DNA of 64,000 bases from CAYLHF01 sp964383365 (GCA_964383365.1 CAYLHF010000017.1:6794-70793); one strand, 5' to 3'; positions 51,028 to 61,078 are shown, counted from the first letter of the stretch. Numbers and translations are program-made. Notes: generated by a model not told the origin, from the sequence alone.

Positions 51028-53478
51028 TCATTCATATCGGAGACTGACGATCGGATTGCTTCCCGAGGCACGGATGGTCTGGTAGCCAATGCTCAGCAGC
51101 GCGAGAGCAAGTACACTGGACAGTACAACGCCGGCCTCAAACCAGCCGGGATTGAATCTGAAAGCAAATCTTTCCAGCCACATATTCATGACCAGAAACG
51201 ATACAGGCAAGGCGACGGTCTCCGCCAACAGGATCAGCCTCAGGAACTCGAGCGAGAGCATTCGTGACAGCCCGGTCGAAGAGGCGCCCAGTACTTTTCG
51301 AATTCCCAATTCTTTCGTTCGACGTTGCGCCGAGAAAGTGGACAGACCGAACAGGCCCAGACAGGCAATGAGCATAGCCAGAAGCGATGCGTACGCGATC
51401 ATATGCTGCCATCTTCGCTCAGAGGTATATCGACTGGTGAGATCATCGTCCACAAAAAAGCCATTGAACACTTTTTCCGGGTACACGCGATTCCAGAACG
51501 CCGCAATCGACTGACGGGCGATCAGAACCTCAGACGGGTCGATCCGAAAGTACAGGAATCGATAGGAATCTCGCGGGGCGAGAAAAAGAACCATGGGTTC
51601 GATTCGCTCGTGCAGGGACTTGAAATTGAAGTCGTCGATGACACCGACTACACGTACGGGATTCTCACCGATCACGTTGAATCCTTCAATCGTTTGTTCC
51701 AGCGGCCGGGTCCACCCAAATTCAGTGACAAGGGCCTGGTTGACCAAAACAGATCCGGTGAGATCTCCCGGGAAATCCGCGCTGAGCGCACGTCCAATCT
51801 GCATTGGAATCCCCATTTCCTCGAGATAATTGGAGGTGATTCTACTCGTGTAGATGAGGTGTGCCCCGCCGTCAGGAGTGGAGAACGAATTCCATGCCAG
51901 CGACCGATCGAACCCTGTCGACGCAGCTGAAACGCCGCGAACCCCCCGCATTTCGCCAAGAGAATTCGCCACGCGCTCGAAAGCGGCTGTTGATTCCGAC
52001 GGACTTTCATAATCCAGTCTAACCGCGAACAGTCTGTGGGGATCGAACCCCAGGTTTTTGGTTTCGATGAACGAGAGTTGACCGTGGATGACGAGGGCGG
52101 CAAACAGGAACGTACCGGTGAGTGCGAACTGGACGACGACCAACGCCTTCATCCATCGACTCCTACCCAGCGGATTCGACTGGCGAATCATATCGATCGG
52201 AGAAAATCTGGATAGAAAAATCGACGGATATATTCCCGCAAGAAATGCGGTTGTCAGCGTGAGGATGGAGATGAAGAGTAGTCCGTTCAGATCCAGAAGG
52301 CCCAGATCGAGGTGAATACCTGCCGAGCGACCGAGCGCAGGAAGCAGCGACTGAGCCAACCCGAGGCCGAGGAGGAGAGAGAGGACGGTGAAAAGAAGCG
52401 CTTCTCCCTGAAATTGTCCAATAAGTTGTCTTCGACTTGCCCCCAGGACTTTCCTCATTCCAGCCTCTTTCGCGCGTTGAAGAGCTCGTGCCGTCGCCAG
52501 GGTCGTAAAATTGATACAGGCAAGAAGCAATATGGCCAGAGCGAGGACGGTAGACAGGTACGCGTATACGGGATCAGCTGATTCCGTGTGGGACTGTTGG
52601 ACCCGATTGGCAAAGTGGATGGAACGAAGCGGTCTCAGATACAGGTGAAAAGAACCGGGATCCGGGCTCATCCACTTCAAGATTTTCCAGGTCCTCATCA
52701 TTGGTCCGTAATGGGCGTCTGTAAATGGAACCAACCCGGAAGACAGCGTCTCTTCGGCGTTTTTAGACTCCCTGTCGGTATCGGTGTCTCCAATATTGCC
52801 GAGCCGCACGAACGTATTGGACCCCCAGGATGTCCAACTTCCTTCGAGGCCCGGGTAATCGCTGAAGGACTCTATTCGAATCAAAATGCCCGCGTCCAGG
52901 CTGGAATTCATTCCTGGGTCCGGAATAACAGCTGAGACGGAAAAAGATGTCGGCATGCCACCCTGACTGATTTCGATCACCTGGCCGACGGGATCCTCAT
53001 TGCCGAAAAGATTTTTCGCCGTCGATGCCGTCAGAACGACATCTTCGGGTGCCGAAAGCAGCTTTTTATTTCTGCCCGACAAGACCGGTGTCGGAAACAC
53101 GCGGAAGAATGAGGCCCCCACGAAATAAACCGATTCGTCGTAGAATTCGTCCCCGGGCTTCCGAACTGAAAGGGTTGCCGCTTTGACGGGTGTGGCAGCC
53201 TCTACGATCGCGAACTCCTGCTCGAGAGCGGCAGCCAGAGGGAGGGGCTGTCCGGCGGTCTGATTTCGATCACCGTCGAGAGCAACCGTCTCTATTTCAA
53301 CCCGGTACACGGAGTTGCTTCCGGGGATGCGCTCGTCGAACGACCACTCGGCACGTACATAGCTCAGAAGAATCAGACAGGCAGCAATACCAACGCTGAG
53401 GCCGATGATATTTATGGTGCTATAGACACGTTGCCGGGCAATATTTCGGATCGAAAGTTTGAGATAATTCAGAATCAT
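51028..53478 (-). CDS. FtsX/MacB-type ABC permease
   Basis: An 816-residue permease with two FtsX domains. Segments seen are LSIRNIARQRVYSTINIIGLSVGIAACLILL (first helix), a large periplasmic MacB_PCD domain, then a membrane block (KEAGMRKVLGASRRQLIGQF is the coupling loop) and the second half with RTKELGIRKVLGASSTGLSRM and three final helices. The duplicated coupling-loop motif KVLGAS marks both halves. No ATPase gene is adjacent, which is common for this Bacteroidota subfamily. Substrate unknown; some relatives export lipoproteins or peptides. Confidence 0.88.
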   Translation of the reverse strand: MILNYLKLSIRNIARQRVYSTINIIGLSVGIAACLILLSYVRAEWSFDERIPGSNSVYRVEIETVALDGDRNQTAGQPLPLAAALEQEFAIVEAATPVKAATLSVRKPGDEFYDESVYFVGASFFRVFPTPVLSGRNKKLLSAPEDVVLTASTAKNLFGNEDPVGQVIEISQGGMPTSFSVSAVIPDPGMNSSLDAGILIRIESFSDYPGLEGSWTSWGSNTFVRLGNIGDTDTDRESKNAEETLSSGLVPFTDAHYGPMMRTWKILKWMSPDPGSFHLYLRPLRSIHFANRVQQSHTESADPVYAYLSTVLALAILLLACINFTTLATARALQRAKEAGMRKVLGASRRQLIGQFQGEALLFTVLSLLLGLGLAQSLLPALGRSAGIHLDLGLLDLNGLLFISILTLTTAFLAGIYPSIFLSRFSPIDMIRQSNPLGRSRWMKALVVVQFALTGTFLFAALVIHGQLSFIETKNLGFDPHRLFAVRLDYESPSESTAAFERVANSLGEMRGVRGVSAASTGFDRSLAWNSFSTPDGGAHLIYTSRITSNYLEEMGIPMQIGRALSADFPGDLTGSVLVNQALVTEFGWTRPLEQTIEGFNVIGENPVRVVGVIDDFNFKSLHERIEPMVLFLAPRDSYRFLYFRIDPSEVLIARQSIAAFWNRVYPEKVFNGFFVDDDLTSRYTSERRWQHMIAYASLLAMLIACLGLFGLSTFSAQRRTKELGIRKVLGASSTGLSRMLSLEFLRLILLAETVALPVSFLVMNMWLERFAFRFNPGWFEAGVVLSSVLALALLSIGYQTIRASGSNPIVSLRYE

Positions 53479-53507
53479 GATAACGTCGAAGAATGGATTA
53501 CCTCAAT

Positions 53508-53530
53508 GGGTGTTGAATATCCCAACACCC
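53508..53530. promoter_or_regulatory. 8-bp inverted repeat upstream of the FtsX-type permease
   Basis: A perfect inverted repeat, GGGTGTTG (53508-53515) and CAACACCC (53523-53530) with a 7-base spacer, sits 29 bases upstream of the permease start. It could be an operator for a dimeric regulator or a hairpin in the leader of the message. No T tract follows on the minus strand, so a terminator for the upstream DUF2911 gene is less likely. Confidence 0.5.
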
Positions 53531-53680
53531 TTCCAATTAACGTGCCTATGTATGATTCATGCCTCAGATACGACGAATGAGCGGTCCGATACGATATTTA
53601 TGTTCACTATCGAACAGTTGCTGTTCGGCGTTGTACGAATAAGCATAATCGGCAAAGGTGGAGATGCACAACGGAAGCCA

Positions 53681-54358
53681 CTACGAACCGACATCATCTT
53701 CTGGTGATTGGATGGGGATCTTGAGTTCTCGGTCGGCCCATCGAATGGCCAGAATAGTGCTGTCCGCGGAAGACGAGAAAGCGTCAATGGTCAGTCGCTC
53801 TGTATGGTATCGCGTCGCCGAGACAGGTACCAGGATCGAACCAATCTCCTGCTTTCGTACGTCAGGTCCAATCATGTTTCCCCAATGAAATGTTGAACCT
53901 GTCACGAAGATTTCCCACCATGAAGAATCTGGTCGGGCGTACAGAGCGTATCGTCCAGACGGTACCGTCAGGTTTCCGAATCGGATGGAACGGCTGACGA
54001 AGAGGCGCGTGGGTTCGTTTGCGCCAAGGCGCCATAAACGACCATTTGGTACCAGTGGTGCGCCAGAGACAGTATCTTGTTCTGATCCCGGTAGCGAGTC
54101 GAAAACCAGACGACCCCTGGCGGAGGGTTGACCGTAGCAGACCTGGATATCCGCATCGCCGACTCCAAATCGGGTCTTACCCATTGGACTGGCCGCTTCG
54201 CTCACCAGGTTCAGATACGTAGAGGGACTCGTCCAATCCGGAAGGCACGGACCCAGGGCCAGAGACGGGGGAAAGAAATACAATCCTCGAGTCGCCGCCA
54301 GATAGAAAATGACTACGACTGGTAGTACGATGAGGACAATCTTTTTTAGCGTATTCAT
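53681..54358 (-). CDS. DUF2911 domain-containing protein
   Basis: A 225-residue protein with one N-terminal membrane helix (IVLIVLPVVVIFYLAATRGLYFF) and a periplasmic DUF2911 domain. Family marks are CYGQPSARGR, the GAPLVPNGRLWRLGANEPT segment (matching VPYGKVWRTGANEAT in relatives), PSGRYALYARP and the C-terminal IRWADRELKIPI. The function of DUF2911 is unknown. The frame also begins with a TTG at 54361; the ATG at 54358 is used. Confidence 0.87.
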   Translation of the reverse strand: MNTLKKIVLIVLPVVVIFYLAATRGLYFFPPSLALGPCLPDWTSPSTYLNLVSEAASPMGKTRFGVGDADIQVCYGQPSARGRLVFDSLPGSEQDTVSGAPLVPNGRLWRLGANEPTRLFVSRSIRFGNLTVPSGRYALYARPDSSWWEIFVTGSTFHWGNMIGPDVRKQEIGSILVPVSATRYHTERLTIDAFSSSADSTILAIRWADRELKIPIQSPEDDVGS

Positions 54359-54416
54359 CAAGGAGGAGAAGATTTGCTGTAGCGGGTCGTGTATGAACCC
54401 GTTCCGTTCTTGTTGA

Positions 54417-55319
54417 TCACATCAGAATCGGATACCCGGAGGAAGCCGTTTCATGCGCATACCATTCAGACATTTTCTTCGTAATTGGACCGACGGTGCC
54501 GTCACTGACGGTGCGGCCATCGACTCTGGTGACAGCAGCGATCTCTCCCATGGTTCCGGTACAGAATATCTCGTCCGCCGTATAAACTGATGTCATAGAC
54601 AGCTTCTGCTCCCAGTATGACAGTCCATGATCCTTACACAAATCCAGAACCGTTTGCCGGGTGATGCCCTCCGGGCACGCCTCTGTCGTTGGCGTGAGAA
54701 CGGTCCCGGACCGAACGAGAAAGATGTGGGTACCGTGGGCCTCGGCCACAAATCCCTGGCGATCGAGCATGAGCGCCGAGTCGGCCCCGGCCGCATTGGC
54801 CTCAATTTTTGCAAGGATAGATTGAATCAGATTATTGTGGTGGATATTCGGATCGAGACAGTCGGGTGGAAACCGACGGATCGAACTGGTCACGAACGTT
54901 AGCCCGTCCTTGCGGTAGACCGGCGATTTGAACTCAGCGAGAACGATTAGGGTAGGTCCCGACTGATTCAGACGAGGATCCATTCCGGATGTAATTTTAA
55001 TGCCACGAGTCAGCGTAAGGCGAATGTGAACCCCGTCGACCATCTGGTTCGCCTCGAGCGTCTTTCGGATTTCGGCGATTAGCTCTTCGATGGAAGGGAT
55101 TTTCGCAAAGGCCAATGCCCGCGCCGATCTCCTGAGCCTATCGAGGTGTTCTTCCAGCCTGAAAATCTTACCCTCGTAGAGCCGAAGACCCTCCCAGACG
55201 GCATCTCCACCTTGAACGGCGCTGTCAAACGGACTGATCCCCGCCTGGTCTCGATGAATCAGATCCCCATTGATATTTACCAACAGCACCTTGTTGCGCT
55301 CATCAAACTGTTGAAGCAT
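54417..55319 (-). CDS. Class IV aminotransferase-like protein (BCAT/DAAT fold) lacking the PLP lysine
   Basis: A 300-residue protein with the fold of branched-chain and D-amino-acid aminotransferases. Conserved parts are FDSAVQGGDAVWEGLRLYEG at 31-50, the arginine-rich RLRRSARAL, MLDRQGFVAEAHGTHIFLV at 184-202, GITRQTVLDL and the GTMGEI phosphate-binding loop at 255-260. The lysine that forms the Schiff base with PLP should precede the LAKIEA helix, but the site reads N158-I159-H160-H161-N162-N163. No lysine exists between K137 and K171. The gene overlaps the amino-acid permease gene by 17 bases. Confidence 0.8.
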   Translation of the reverse strand: MLQQFDERNKVLLVNINGDLIHRDQAGISPFDSAVQGGDAVWEGLRLYEGKIFRLEEHLDRLRRSARALAFAKIPSIEELIAEIRKTLEANQMVDGVHIRLTLTRGIKITSGMDPRLNQSGPTLIVLAEFKSPVYRKDGLTFVTSSIRRFPPDCLDPNIHHNNLIQSILAKIEANAAGADSALMLDRQGFVAEAHGTHIFLVRSGTVLTPTTEACPEGITRQTVLDLCKDHGLSYWEQKLSMTSVYTADEIFCTGTMGEIAAVTRVDGRTVSDGTVGPITKKMSEWYAHETASSGYPILM

Positions 55320-56646
55320 GTTTTTTTCTCCTGATCCAAAACCAACTTATCGGAAGTCCGCTCGCCACAAATAACAGGTCCACCATACTCTTCTCCCACT
55401 CGAACACCAGACGGAATAAGAGGAGTCCGATGACGCCCACGAGATACACTATCGGAAGAAGAGGATACAGCGGCATACGAAATGCATCTCGTTCGCCAAC
55501 TCCTTCCCGACGTAGTTTGAAGAGGGCGAAGGTAGTCAGCGTATAGAATATCAGAATCGCGAAGACCATTCCGGCCACGATGGTTTCGAACGATCCGCGG
55601 ACAACGAGGATGACGGCGGCCCATCCACAATGGGCGACAACCGCCCGGGAGGGCGTTTTGAACCTGGTGTGAACTGAATCGAGTGACTTGAAGAACAGGC
55701 CGTCTCGTGCCATCGCGTAATACACCCTACTCGACGACATCATGGTTCCGTTGATACTCCCCAGGGCCGAAATGATCGCCAGGAGGGCGATAACGGCGGC
55801 TCCTTTCGAACCAATCATCAGTTGTGCGACATCGGCCGCAGGTGTTGCCGTCAGTCGCATCGCCTCGACACCGAGCGCATAGTGATAAATCGAAATGATG
55901 GTCCAGTATAGCACGAGAATGATGGCCATTCCATACACCATCGTTCGCGGTATCACGTCACGAGGATTTTTCATTTCGCCGGCCACATACCCGACCCGGT
56001 CCCATCCGGCGTGCGTGAACACGATGAGCATGAGCGCCGCGATCAGGTTTCCTGTCGGAGCAAGAGGAGTTTGCGTCGCGACATGTTCCCCAAGCAAATT
56101 CGGAAGGCCGTTTAATAGCATCGCTCCGGCAGTAGCAAAAACGAGCAGACCCACGACTTTTATACCAGTCGATACTTTCTGAAACAGACTCGCCCATTCG
56201 ATTCCGACGTAATTGAATATACCCAGAAGAGACAGGTACCCAAGAGCGATACCGGTGTGATATGACGGCGTCAGAGGAATAAAAAATCCGGTATAATCTG
56301 CCGCGATAATCGAGAGGCCTGCTGCCGGGCTCGTTCGGATAATGAACAGTTGCGCCCACCCGAACATGAATCCGGCCCACCGGCCAAAACATCGCGTGAT
56401 GTATACATATTCGCCTCCGGTGGCGGGTAGGCGGGTTCCCAGTTCTGCATATATCAGTCCGCCGATCATCACGAATCCTCCGACGATCAGCCAGGTCAGC
56501 AGCACGCCGCTGTATGACTCGAAATAGCCTGAGATAATCGAAGGAGTGGTGTAGATACCCGAACCAATCGTGATTCCGATAAGAAGCGCGATCCCGTCCG
56601 AGAGGCGGAGGGTTTTCTTGAGTTTCGGCGTTTCGGGATGTGGCAT
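55303..56646 (-). CDS. APC superfamily amino-acid permease
   Basis: A 447-residue transporter with twelve predicted helices. Family motifs are IALLIGITIGSGIYTTPS in helix 1, the LIYAELGTRLPATGGEYVYI segment of helices 2-3 and VYYAMARDGLFFKSLDSVH in the loop after helix 8. It imports or exchanges amino acids across the inner membrane. Its 3' end overlaps the start of the aminotransferase-like gene by 17 bases, which makes translational coupling likely and suggests a shared substrate pathway. Confidence 0.92.
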   Translation of the reverse strand: MPHPETPKLKKTLRLSDGIALLIGITIGSGIYTTPSIISGYFESYSGVLLTWLIVGGFVMIGGLIYAELGTRLPATGGEYVYITRCFGRWAGFMFGWAQLFIIRTSPAAGLSIIAADYTGFFIPLTPSYHTGIALGYLSLLGIFNYVGIEWASLFQKVSTGIKVVGLLVFATAGAMLLNGLPNLLGEHVATQTPLAPTGNLIAALMLIVFTHAGWDRVGYVAGEMKNPRDVIPRTMVYGMAIILVLYWTIISIYHYALGVEAMRLTATPAADVAQLMIGSKGAAVIALLAIISALGSINGTMMSSSRVYYAMARDGLFFKSLDSVHTRFKTPSRAVVAHCGWAAVILVVRGSFETIVAGMVFAILIFYTLTTFALFKLRREGVGERDAFRMPLYPLLPIVYLVGVIGLLLFRLVFEWEKSMVDLLFVASGLPISWFWIRRKKHASTV

Positions 56647-56794
56647 GGGTCGGTCAGTTTAATAGCCGGAGGATACAGGGTGAATGGAGGAGAGGCAAGA
56701 ATATCAGATCCGAGGAGTGACACGACTCATTTCAAACCGGGTCGGAGGCCGTTATCTTGGCGGGATTCCATTTACGACATTCCGGTTCAAATCT

Positions 56795-58501
56795 ATGCTC
56801 CCGTCTATCCATCGATTTGTTGCGCTTCCATTCCTTGTATTGACCTGTACTCTTCCTGCCTGTGCGCAGCAACGAATGGCTCCGGACGAATTTCAGCGGT
56901 TTTCTGATACGTTCTGGGAGTGGCGTGCACGCACACAACCAGCCAGTGGAGATGATATCACGCGGCTCGAACGTCCGTTGGACTGGCGCCCGGACTGGTC
57001 ACCTGAGGCTGTTGCGGAAATCTATGCCAGGTTCGACGTCTTGCACACCCAGTGGGAACGGTTTGATACCACCGGTTGGTCGATTCCGGCTCAGGTGGAT
57101 TATCGGCTGCTGGGATCCGGTTTGTCCAGGATAAAGTGGGAGCTCGATTTATCCGGAGCCTGGAAGCGCAATCCGCTATTCTATGTCAATCAGACGCTGG
57201 GGCCCATTTTTGATCTCTTGCTTCCACCACCGCCGTTCGACTCTCTACGCGTCTCGCATCTTATAGCTCGGTTGAACAATTTCAGTCCCATCCTCGAGGC
57301 GGCTGAACAGAATCTTACGGAGCCCATTCGTCCATTTGCGGAACTCGCTATCGCGGGAGTTGCGGTTATACCTGATCAACTCCGAGCTGTAAGCGATGGA
57401 CTCAAGGCATTTCTCTCGGAGGATGAAATGTCCGGGTTGAACAATGCCGTCGAATCGGCTGCCGATGCTACGATCCGGTATGGCGACTGGCTCCGGGTAC
57501 GGTTATCCGACATGCGCTCGGAGACGGCTGTCGGGCCAGAAGCATACGCTTTCTTTCTCAAGAATGTGGCATTGATGCCCTTTGAGGCAGACGAACTGGT
57601 TGCGATGGCGCGTAGAGAATGGGAGCGCTCCGTGGCATTTGAGTCGATTGAGAGCCAGAAGAACGAGGGGATTCCGGAACTGCCCCTGTTTCCTGATCAG
57701 GAAACGCAGATTGCCGCAACCCTGAATTACGAAATCGGGGTCAGGGATTTTCTGGAAACGAATGATCTGCTAACGGTACCTGCCTGGATGGGGCATTATG
57801 GTAACGCACCAATTCCTGGCTACCTGGCTCCCATTGGATACATCGGTGTCATCGATGATCTGACATCCGAGTCCCGCCTGGATGAGAATGCAATCAAATA
57901 CATTTTTCCTCCATCTCCCGATCTGGGTTACTTTCATCTGTCGATGGCAAAAGATCCACGTCCGATTCTGGTTCATGAAGGAGTCCCGGGTCACTACTTC
58001 CAGCTCGCTCTTTCGTGGGTACATGACGATCCAATAAGACGTCATTATTACGATTCCGGCGCCAATGAAGGTATCGGATTCTACGCCGAAGAGATGATGT
58101 TACAGGCGGGCTACTTTGATGACAGTCCGAAAACCCGGGAGATTATTTACAACTACATGCGACTGCGTGCACTGCGTGTAGAAGTAGATGTAAAACTGGC
58201 AATTGGAGAATTCAGCATCCCGGAGGCTGCCGATTACCTGGAGAAGACGGTACCGATGGATCAGACTACCGCTCGCCAGGAGGCGGCTTTCTTCGCATCG
58301 ACTCCAGGACAGGCCATCAGCTATCAGATTGGAAAGTCACAGATAATAAAATTCCTGAGCGATGCGCGGAGCGAACAGGGGCGTGTATTTGACCTGCGCT
58401 CTTTTCATGATTTCGTATGGGAAAACGGGAACGTCCCGATCGCTCTCCAGCGATGGGAGTGGTTGGGTCTGAAAGATGAAATCAACACCCTCGATTCGTA
58501 G
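56795..58501 (+). CDS. DUF885 family lipoprotein, metallopeptidase-like
   Basis: A DUF885 protein of 568 residues from the ATG at 56795; the frame is open from 56684 but the earlier codons precede a good signal. The signal peptide ends in the lipobox LPAC (20-23). The zinc-type motif HEGVPGH is at 394-400 (HExxGH), followed by a glutamate-rich EGIGFYAEEMM. DUF885 proteins are thought to be metal-dependent carboxypeptidases. It probably acts in the periplasm or at the cell surface on peptides. No partner gene is apparent. Confidence 0.88.
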   Translation: MLPSIHRFVALPFLVLTCTLPACAQQRMAPDEFQRFSDTFWEWRARTQPASGDDITRLERPLDWRPDWSPEAVAEIYARFDVLHTQWERFDTTGWSIPAQVDYRLLGSGLSRIKWELDLSGAWKRNPLFYVNQTLGPIFDLLLPPPPFDSLRVSHLIARLNNFSPILEAAEQNLTEPIRPFAELAIAGVAVIPDQLRAVSDGLKAFLSEDEMSGLNNAVESAADATIRYGDWLRVRLSDMRSETAVGPEAYAFFLKNVALMPFEADELVAMARREWERSVAFESIESQKNEGIPELPLFPDQETQIAATLNYEIGVRDFLETNDLLTVPAWMGHYGNAPIPGYLAPIGYIGVIDDLTSESRLDENAIKYIFPPSPDLGYFHLSMAKDPRPILVHEGVPGHYFQLALSWVHDDPIRRHYYDSGANEGIGFYAEEMMLQAGYFDDSPKTREIIYNYMRLRALRVEVDVKLAIGEFSIPEAADYLEKTVPMDQTTARQEAAFFASTPGQAISYQIGKSQIIKFLSDARSEQGRVFDLRSFHDFVWENGNVPIALQRWEWLGLKDEINTLDS

Positions 58502-58549
58502 GTGCTCTGTTTAGCGCGCACGTCCAAGGCATCCCTGGATGAACGCGCT

Positions 58550-58570
58550 CCCGGTCAAACGGCTACCGGG
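58550..58570. terminator. Possible stem-loop between convergent genes
   Basis: CCCGGT (58550-58555) and ACCGGG (58565-58570) form a 6-bp stem with a 9-base loop between the DUF885 stop and the amidase stop. No long T run follows on either strand, so the terminator role is a guess. Confidence 0.35.
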
Positions 58571-58572
58571 TG

Positions 58573-60126
58573 TCACTTCAGTGCCGGGAAAAGGGAAGGC
58601 GGCTGCCTGTGCAGGGTGTGCGTTTCGTAGGCATACGCGAACCGAATAAGGACTTCTTCAGCGAACAGCCGACCGACAAATGTCATACCCATGGGTAGTC
58701 CCTCCGAAGTGAACCCGATCGGTACCTGGATGGCTGGGAGTCCGGATTGCGGCGACAGATACTGACTGTTATCCCCGGCAGGGGAGTCCATATCCCCGAT
58801 CTTTCGAGCCGGATAACTCCATGTTGGATAAATGATTGCGTCGACATCTACAGCGTCCATTGCCTTGAGAATGGTTTCTCTGAATGCGATGTTTACCGGG
58901 TACGTATAGACGTCCGGACAGGGAGGATCTGTCCAACCAACAGCGAATTCCAGCCCACTTTTCACGGACGGATCGTACTTCCCCGACGCGAGAACGTCCT
59001 TGAGTGTTTTGATCGGGAAGTCGGGTCCGCGACTCGCAAAGTACTCCTCCACGTCGTGACGGAATACTTCGCACCAGATGGACTCGTCCAGTTGGAGCCC
59101 TGGAACTTCGAACGGGTCGACGATGGTGGCACCGGCGTCCGAGAGATCCTGAATCGCTTGCTCCATCCCGGCGTAGATGTCCGGGTTCGTAGAATCGGGC
59201 CGAAGATATCGTCGGAAGACACCGATCCGTGCTTCTTGAAGTCCATCCGGATCGAGTGAGTCGAGATAGGAGTCCGGAACGTGTCCCTCACTTCGTTCCG
59301 TTATGGGATCAGCGGGATCATATCCTGCAATTACATCCAGGATGCGCGCGGCGTCTTCAACGGTACGCGAAAGAGGTCCACCGATATCGTTGCGTAGATA
59401 GAGCGGAATGATCCCGTCGCGACTCGTGAGTCCCATGGTAGACCGGATTCCGACGAGGTCATTATGTCCGGATGGTCCTCGGATCGAATTCCCCGTATCC
59501 GTTCCGAGGCCTACCATCCCGAGATTTGCCGCCACGGCGGCTGCAGTACCTCCGCTCGAACCGGCGGGTACCCGGGAGGGATCATATGGATTGTGTGTTG
59601 TGCCTGCAATCGAACTCACTGTTTGAAATGGACTGAATGCCCACTCTGCCATATTCGTTTTTCCGAGGATGATGCCTCCGGCCTCCCGGATTTTCCTGAC
59701 TTGATAGGCATCATCCGGCGGAATAGTGCCTTCAAGAGCGGCTGAACCACCGGTCGTCTGTAGGTCGAATGTGTCATAATTGTCTTTCACCACGACCGGA
59801 ATTCCGTGCAGCGGCCGGAGTTCTCCCGTCTCCTGGAATTCTGCGTCCAACCTGTCGGCTTCTGCCAGCGCATTTGGGTTCAGGACAACGAATGCATTGA
59901 GCGTGTCCTCGTAGGCAGCGATTCGGTCGAGATACATCTGCACCAATTGGTGGGATGTTAGACGGCCATCCCTGAATGCTGCGTGGGCGTCGGCAATGGT
60001 TGCTTCGACAACATCGAAGGGGGGTGTACCCTGTCGCGGTTGACATGCTGAGAGAGCAAGCAAACACACTGTTACGAGTACGGCTGTGCAACGGGAAAGA
60101 CGGGATGTGGAAGATGAATTCACCAT
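58573..60126 (-). CDS. Amidase signature family lipoprotein
   Basis: An amidase of 517 residues from the ATG at 60126; upstream codons in the frame do not add a conserved part. The signal ends in the lipobox LSAC, so the enzyme is anchored and faces the periplasm. The catalytic triad is K114 (VVVKDNYD), the cis-serine S190 (PAGSSGGT) and the nucleophile S214 (TDTGNSIRGP). It hydrolyses carboxamides; the substrate is unknown. It lies 53 bases downstream of the next lipoprotein gene on the same strand. Confidence 0.9.
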   Translation of the reverse strand: MVNSSSTSRLSRCTAVLVTVCLLALSACQPRQGTPPFDVVEATIADAHAAFRDGRLTSHQLVQMYLDRIAAYEDTLNAFVVLNPNALAEADRLDAEFQETGELRPLHGIPVVVKDNYDTFDLQTTGGSAALEGTIPPDDAYQVRKIREAGGIILGKTNMAEWAFSPFQTVSSIAGTTHNPYDPSRVPAGSSGGTAAAVAANLGMVGLGTDTGNSIRGPSGHNDLVGIRSTMGLTSRDGIIPLYLRNDIGGPLSRTVEDAARILDVIAGYDPADPITERSEGHVPDSYLDSLDPDGLQEARIGVFRRYLRPDSTNPDIYAGMEQAIQDLSDAGATIVDPFEVPGLQLDESIWCEVFRHDVEEYFASRGPDFPIKTLKDVLASGKYDPSVKSGLEFAVGWTDPPCPDVYTYPVNIAFRETILKAMDAVDVDAIIYPTWSYPARKIGDMDSPAGDNSQYLSPQSGLPAIQVPIGFTSEGLPMGMTFVGRLFAEEVLIRFAYAYETHTLHRQPPSLFPALK

Positions 60127-60179
60127 GGGGATGAACGGATGGACTGAGGTGTGAAAACGAATCACAGATTGAATCAGGG

Positions 60180-60923
60180 CTAAGGTAAGTTCGCTGGGAT
60201 AAACTCTTTCAGGGTCCATCTGAATGAACCGACCGGGATCAATCGTTGTTCGTCCCTATCTACCAGAATTCTGATTCCCTCAATACGAACAAGACCGAAT
60301 TCAGGCGAAAAATCGTGCATAACGGTGATCGAATCTGAGAACGTAAACGTATCCATACCGCTGACCGTCGGATTTGGATGACCTCGGTACAGATTAAATC
60401 CCGGTGGATAGGTTTGGCGAAAACGGATAGTAGGGACAGCCCCGATGTCTGGCACTTCGTAGGTAGCGTCTGAACTTACCAATGCATAGTCGATTTTTGC
60501 CGGTTCCAGTCTATAAGGTTCGTCTACCGCGGCTGGAAATCGAATGACGTGGACAGGATCGAGAAAATCACCGCGCCGGTATCGCTGATTCCAGAGGCCG
60601 TCTTCCCGAACCGTGTACCAGGCCGAGGAATGTCTACCGGGTGTAATCATCCCTTCATCATGGCTCTTGAATTGAAACCAACGCTCTCCATTCACCACAG
60701 AATCACGGACTATCTGCAACGTGTCCAATCGTTCGGAGGCGACAAACCGGTCGGGATCTACCGGATAGACGCGCAGCGTGTCCCTGACTTGCATTACCCA
60801 CCGGTTTCCCAATTCAAAAGGGAGGAATTTTTGTGGGGATCCTGAATTGTTGTTTGTGTCGCATCCTGTTCCCAGGACCGTGAGAAGTACGCAGATTCTT
60901 AACCCGCTTCTGGTCGCAGTCAT
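60180..60923 (-). CDS. Putative lipoprotein of unknown function, 247 residues
   Basis: The ATG at 60923 starts a type II signal peptide ending in the lipobox LGTGC; a TTG four codons earlier is less likely. The mature protein is beta-rich, with a repeated FELGNRWVMQVRDTL-like start and several R-F-x-x-x-x-P-P motifs, and it ends in RWTLKEFIPANLP. No family recognised. It is encoded just upstream of the amidase on the same strand and may be co-transcribed with it. Confidence 0.6.
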   Translation of the reverse strand: MTATRSGLRICVLLTVLGTGCDTNNNSGSPQKFLPFELGNRWVMQVRDTLRVYPVDPDRFVASERLDTLQIVRDSVVNGERWFQFKSHDEGMITPGRHSSAWYTVREDGLWNQRYRRGDFLDPVHVIRFPAAVDEPYRLEPAKIDYALVSSDATYEVPDIGAVPTIRFRQTYPPGFNLYRGHPNPTVSGMDTFTFSDSITVMHDFSPEFGLVRIEGIRILVDRDEQRLIPVGSFRWTLKEFIPANLP

Positions 60924-61078
60924 AGTAGTCTCCAATTCTGTTGGGTATTATTAAACAGAGTGGTGACAGTGCTTTCAGAGGCAACAATCAGTTTGGATGT
61001 CGGGTACTTGATTGAGATTAGGACTCGAAAGTGCTGCCGTCAAGGGTATTTTTTTGTACATCACATATCAGTCAGCAG

